Part shown: positions 60,438 through 64,000 of the stretch, piece by piece
Layout: each line of letters begins with the position of its first letter
Numbering within the stretch: position 1 is the stretch's first letter
Assembly: GCA_964611125.1 (NCBI GenBank)
Contig: CAZSZO010000019.1
Coordinates: 11,302-75,301 of the forward strand
Source of the DNA: JAEUIX01 sp964611125
Lineage (GTDB): Bacteria; Planctomycetota; Phycisphaerae; Phycisphaerales; UBA1924
DNA length: 64,000 nt
Reading direction: 5' to 3'
Notes under the pieces: model-generated
Databases searched by the model: none
Told to the model about the DNA's origin: nothing
The model's input: only the letters and a program-made list of their open reading frames with translations
Position numbers and translations under genes: made by a program

Positions 60438-63200
60438 TTAGGGCCCTGGGGCTGGGGGAGCCGGCTGGGGCGCCCAGCGGGCCGCCTCGTCAGGCTTGCC
60501 GGCGCGGGTGTAGTGCTCAGCGAGGGCTTTCGCGGTCGCCCGGGCGACCGGGTGGTCTTCGCCTTGAGCGGACTTGATCGCGGCGTGGGCGGAAAGCAGG
60601 ACCCGCTCGGCTTCGTCGAGGTCGCCGGTGATCGAGAGCAGCGAGCCCAGGGCCAATCGAGCCTGGGCGGGGAAGGCGTGCTTGGGCGGGAAGAGCTCGG
60701 CGACGTTGTCGGGAACGAGTCGCACCTGGGCCAATGCGTCCTGGTTGCGATCGAGTTGACGCAGCACCCTTGCGAGCGTGAGCCGGACCATGGCGAGCCG
60801 CGCGGGTTGGGTGGCGAGCGACTCCAGGTTCGCGGCGAGCTCGCGCAGGATGGGCTCGGCGTCGGCGGGGCGGCCGGCGCGTTCGTAGATGTTGGCGAGG
60901 TTGTTGCTGTTGCCCATGCCGCGGACGCTGAGGGATCCGAGCTTGGCGGGGACGAGCGCGCGGGCGCGGGTCAGCACCTCGATGGCGCGGTCGTGCTCCT
61001 TCAGGTTCGAGAGCGTGAGACCCAATTGGTCGGCGACGGCGATGGTGTCTGGGTGGTCTTCGCCCAGCACGCGGACCTGGGCGGCGTGCGCGGCCTCGAG
61101 AAGCGGCAGGGCCTCGCGTTCGCGACCGAGGGCCCGCAGGGCGCTGGCGAGGTTGGTGCGGGCGGCGCTCGAGTCGGGGTGGTCGGGGCCGAGCGACTTG
61201 AGGCACCCTGCGACGTTGATCTGCTGAAGCGGCTCGGCGTCAGCGTATCGGCCTTGCCCCGACAGGAAGAGCGCCAGGAGGTTGAGGGCGACGAGGGTCT
61301 CGCGGGCCTCGGCGCCGAGCACCTTGAGGCGGACCTCGTAGGCGGAGCGCAGGAGGGGCTCCGCCTCCTCCGGTTTGGCGAGGTCGCTGAGCACATCGCC
61401 CAGGCGCATGGTGAGGCCGGCGAGCTCGTCGTCGTCGGCGGGGAGGGCGGCGCGGGCGGCTTCGAGCTCGCCGCGTAGGAAGGGCTCGGCCTCGCGGGTG
61501 CGGTCGAGACTCTGAAGGGCTGAGGCGAGCTGGGCGGCGCACTCGGCCCGTCGGCGGGGCAGGGCGAGCTGGCGGGCGAGGTCCAGGGCCTGACGGTAAT
61601 GAAGCTCTGAGCGGGCGGCGTCGCCCAGAGCCCCGAAGGCGGAGCCGAGCACGGCATGGAGGTCGAGGCGGACTGCGGGTTTGTCGGGGAAGCGGGTGTT
61701 GACGTCGGCGGCGGAGCGCTCCAGGGCCTCGCGCAGGGTGAGTGAGGCGCCGCCGAACTCGGGGTGGCCCTGGCGGAGCAGCTCCACGAGGTAGGCGGTG
61801 ACGCGCTTGGAGGTGTCGGTCTCGGCTTCGGCGCGGGCGCGGGCCTGCTGCTCCTCACCCTGGAGGCGGCGCGAGGCGTCGAGCTGGATGGCGAGCAGGT
61901 CCTGAGCCTGCACGGCCTTGCTCCGCTCGTGCTCGGCCCGCAGGGCCTGCCAACCGGTGCCGACGACGCCGGCGAGCAGGGCGAGCACGAGCGCGGCGGT
62001 CGCGCCGACCAGGCGGACGTTGCGCCGGGCGAACTTGCGGAGCTGGTACCACGAGGTCTGGGCGTGGGCCAGGACCGATTCATCGGCGAGGTAGCGGCGG
62101 AGGTCGGCGGCGAACTCGGCGGCGGAGGCGTAGCGGCGGGCGGGGTCCTTTTCGAGGGCCTTGGCGAGGATGGCCTCGAGATCGCCGCGAAGCTCGGGGC
62201 TGACGCGCCCGGCGAGGATGGGTTCGCGCTCGCGGATGATGGTGATGGCCCCGGGGAGGCTGGCCCCGCGGACGTCGAGCGGGGGCTGGCGGCAGAGCAG
62301 CTCGTAGAGCACGGCGCCGAGGCTGTAGACATCGCTGCGGGTGTCGATGGCCCCGGGCCCGCCGCCGGCGCCGGCGCCGCCGGCCTGCTCGGGGCTCATG
62401 TATGCGAGGGTGCCGACGACCTGGCCGGCGTGGGTGTAGGCGGTGGCGGCGTTCTCGTCGACGACGCGGGCGATGCCGAAGTCGAGGATCTTGACGCGCA
62501 GGCCGCTGAGGCCGCCGCCGGAGGTGTCGCGGGTGACTTCGTCCTCGACGAGGATGTTGCCGGGCTTGAGGTCGCGATGGATGACGCCGCGGCGGTGGGC
62601 GTGGTCGACGGCGTCGCAGACCTCGGCGAGGAGGCGGACGCGCTGGCGGAGCGCGAGGCGGCGTTTGTCGGCGGCGTCGACGATGGCGCGCCCGCGGCAG
62701 AGCTCCATGGCGATGAAGGTGCGCGGGGCGCCCTGGTCGTCATCAGCGGAGCCAGCCTCGTAGACCTGGGCGATGCCGGGGTGGCGGAGGCGGCCGAGCA
62801 CTTCGGCCTCCTGGGCGAAGCGGCGGAGCATGGTGGGGGTGACCAGCTCGGGGCGGACGACCTTGAGGGCGACGCGCCGGTGGGGGGTTTCCTGCTGGGC
62901 CTCGTAGACCACGCCCATGCCGCCGCGCCCGAGCTCGGAGAGCACGGCGTAGCGGCCGATGTGGCGGGGGAGGGCGCTGGAGGGCGTGCGGGGCGGGGGC
63001 CCCATGGAGACGGCCTGCGGGGCGGGCTGATCGAGCAGGACGCCGGTGCGGTGGTGGTGGCGGAGCAGCTCGGCGGCCTCGTCGGCGAGGGCGGGGTCGT
63101 CCTTGCGGACCTCGGCGAGGACGGATGCGCGGGTGGGTTCGTCGGCGTCGATGAGGCGCTCGAACAGCGTGCGCACGGCGGTGGGGTCGGGCCCGGTCAT
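60438..63200 (-). CDS. Membrane Ser/Thr protein kinase with TPR repeats
   Basis: A 920-residue planctomycete-type kinase. A short N-terminal helical region precedes the kinase domain: LGRGGMGVVYEAQQ (P loop), ALKVVRPE (Lys), IHRDLKPGNILV (catalytic loop near 205), KILDFGIARV (DFG near 240) and MSPEQAGG. The kinase domain ends near 355. One membrane helix follows (about 385-405, ATAALVLALLAGVVGTGW). The outside part has a coiled region and at least eight TPR-type repeats (about 480-900; motifs like LGDAARSELHYRQALDLARQ, AYEVRLKVLGAEAR). ATG overlaps the stop of the ECF sigma gene (ATGA), so the kinase probably controls that sigma factor. The ligand of the TPR part is unknown. Confidence 0.92.
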   Translation of the reverse strand: MTGPDPTAVRTLFERLIDADEPTRASVLAEVRKDDPALADEAAELLRHHHRTGVLLDQPAPQAVSMGPPPRTPSSALPRHIGRYAVLSELGRGGMGVVYEAQQETPHRRVALKVVRPELVTPTMLRRFAQEAEVLGRLRHPGIAQVYEAGSADDDQGAPRTFIAMELCRGRAIVDAADKRRLALRQRVRLLAEVCDAVDHAHRRGVIHRDLKPGNILVEDEVTRDTSGGGLSGLRVKILDFGIARVVDENAATAYTHAGQVVGTLAYMSPEQAGGAGAGGGPGAIDTRSDVYSLGAVLYELLCRQPPLDVRGASLPGAITIIREREPILAGRVSPELRGDLEAILAKALEKDPARRYASAAEFAADLRRYLADESVLAHAQTSWYQLRKFARRNVRLVGATAALVLALLAGVVGTGWQALRAEHERSKAVQAQDLLAIQLDASRRLQGEEQQARARAEAETDTSKRVTAYLVELLRQGHPEFGGASLTLREALERSAADVNTRFPDKPAVRLDLHAVLGSAFGALGDAARSELHYRQALDLARQLALPRRRAECAAQLASALQSLDRTREAEPFLRGELEAARAALPADDDELAGLTMRLGDVLSDLAKPEEAEPLLRSAYEVRLKVLGAEARETLVALNLLALFLSGQGRYADAEPLQQINVAGCLKSLGPDHPDSSAARTNLASALRALGREREALPLLEAAHAAQVRVLGEDHPDTIAVADQLGLTLSNLKEHDRAIEVLTRARALVPAKLGSLSVRGMGNSNNLANIYERAGRPADAEPILRELAANLESLATQPARLAMVRLTLARVLRQLDRNQDALAQVRLVPDNVAELFPPKHAFPAQARLALGSLLSITGDLDEAERVLLSAHAAIKSAQGEDHPVARATAKALAEHYTRAGKPDEAARWAPQPAPPAPGP

Positions 63201-63802
63201 TCGGGATCGAGTCCGCCCGGGGAGGTCTGGCCCGACCGCTCCATCTCGCGGAGGAGCCAGGCGCGGGCGTAGGTCCACTCATTCTTGACTGTCGCCGCCG
63301 AGACGCCCAGGGCGTCGGCGGTCTGGTCGATGGTGAGCCCGGCGAAGAAGCGGAGCATGACGACGTCGTGCTGGCGATGGTCGCGGGCTTCGAGCGACTT
63401 GAGGGCGCCGTCGAGGGCCAGGAACTGCTCGTCGGAGGAGAGTTCGTCGGTGTCGGTGGTGAGGACGATCGATTCGACGGCCGAGCCGGTGCGGCGGCTG
63501 ATGCGGGCCGAGCGGGCGCGATCGATCAGGATGTTGCGCATGGCCCGCGCGGCGGCCCGGAAGAAGTGGGCCCGGTCGGCGAAATTGGGCGGCCCGTCGG
63601 TGGGCAGCAGGCGGATGAACGCCTCGTTGACGAGCGCCGTGGGCTGCAGGGTGTGGGGGCCGGTGCCCTCGCGGCGCAGCAGGGCGGTGGCGACGGCCTT
63701 GAGCTCGACATAGAGGAGTTGGATGAGCTCGGTGGACGCGGCGACGTCGCCCGCCTGGGCGGCGCTCAGAAGCATGTTGATACGCAGGTCGGCTTGGCTC
63801 AA
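63197..63802 (-). CDS. ECF-type sigma factor coupled to the Ser/Thr kinase
   Basis: A 201-residue alternative sigma factor of the group linked to Ser/Thr kinases in planctomycetes. Region 2: MLLSAAQAGDVAASTELIQL to HTLQPTALVNEAFIRLL and AHFFRAAARAMRNILIDRAR. Region 4: QHDVVMLRFFAGLTIDQTAD to GVSAATVKNEWTYARAW. TTG at 63802 gives MSQADLRINMLLS, the usual N-terminal length, with GGAG 7 bases before it; ATG at 63775 is the alternative. Further upstream the open frame is low in complexity. No anti-sigma gene is adjacent, in keeping with regulation by phosphorylation. Confidence 0.9.
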   Translation of the reverse strand: MSQADLRINMLLSAAQAGDVAASTELIQLLYVELKAVATALLRREGTGPHTLQPTALVNEAFIRLLPTDGPPNFADRAHFFRAAARAMRNILIDRARSARISRRTGSAVESIVLTTDTDELSSDEQFLALDGALKSLEARDHRQHDVVMLRFFAGLTIDQTADALGVSAATVKNEWTYARAWLLREMERSGQTSPGGLDPE

Positions 63803-64000
63803 AGGAAGGCTCCGCGTGGGCTGCGGGCGCGGGGCGGCGGAACGGTATCTTTGGCCGGGCGCCGGGCGCTCAGGCGGGCGCGCAGGGGAAAACTTGGCCC
63901 CGCTGCTGGAAGGGTGGCTGGGGGTCTGGGCGACCGGGGGCGCCGGGCGTCCGCAATTCTCAGAATGTATCAGTTCGCCCAAAAGGACGATGAGCCTGCC

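Noticed and set aside
60312..61478. Long + strand frame opposite the Ser/Thr kinase gene
   Set aside because: It lies fully antisense to a well-supported kinase and TPR sequence; its composition is the mirror of GC-rich codons. Similar shadows occur opposite most genes here.

Overview
The window is a GC-rich bacterial chromosome segment, most likely from a planctomycete of the Phycisphaerae/Phycisphaerales (inferred). The clues are a rich set of exported proteins with PEP-CTERM-like C-termini or C-terminal calcium-loop pairs built on the motif DPDDLSDYI, an ECF sigma factor translationally coupled to a membrane Ser/Thr kinase with TPR repeats, a zinc-ribbon membrane protein (CPHCGYN...CPECG), and scattered small operons on both strands. 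No phage, insertion sequence or CRISPR array was seen. The only stable RNA gene I can support is one tRNA-Leu.

Layout. 0-5.7 kb: cell-envelope and central metabolism genes (end of a methyltransferase gene, class I aldolase FbaB, WaaP-like sugar kinase, family 2 glycosyltransferase, alpha/beta hydrolase). 5.8-13.3 kb: exported phosphodiesterase-type protein, gamma-glutamyltransferase, metal/corrinoid-binding lipoprotein, hydroxyacid dehydrogenase and a UvrC without its HhH tail. 13.3-23.5 kb: unknown HTH protein, three large exported proteins, a CysQ-like phosphatase and a GDP-fucose-synthase-like epimerase. 23.5-31.2 kb: SRPBCC and DUF1579 proteins, tatC-tadA, a sigma factor/membrane regulator/PDZ protein set, and mutM. 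31.2-33.9 kb: dnaA with flanking non-coding DNA. 34-47.8 kb: metal P-type ATPase, VTT membrane protein, MBL hydrolase, GbsR-type regulator, a PilZ-J-domain fusion, a second PilZ protein, a YHS/ferritin-like/KAS III cassette, an ABC ATPase, a DUF721 (DciA-like) protein and a PhoX-like exported protein. 48-57.5 kb: zinc-ribbon membrane protein, TlpA-like thioredoxin, sigma-54 activator, tRNA-Leu, DoxX protein, histidine kinase, parB with a perfect parS site, and threonine dehydrogenase. 57.7-64 kb: a repeat-rich exported protein, the Ser/Thr kinase and its ECF sigma factor.

Replication context. dnaA, a DciA-like helicase-loader protein, parB and two parS-like palindromes all lie within about 24 kb. 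By eye the + strand changes from C-rich to the left of dnaA to G-rich to the right, largely independent of gene direction. This suggests that the window spans the replication origin; the best oriC candidates are the non-coding stretches on either side of dnaA.

Most notable. A PilZ domain fused to a J domain; a tightly overlapping YHS-lipoprotein/ferritin-like/KAS III cassette; a UvrC that stops just before its HhH domain; a threonine dehydrogenase without the structural-zinc cysteines; a minisatellite expansion beside the hinge motif of the P-type ATPase; near-identical promoters in front of two exported-protein genes with different C-terminal tags; and a sigma-factor gene whose 3' end encodes a terminator-like hairpin. 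None of these can be proved novel without database searches.
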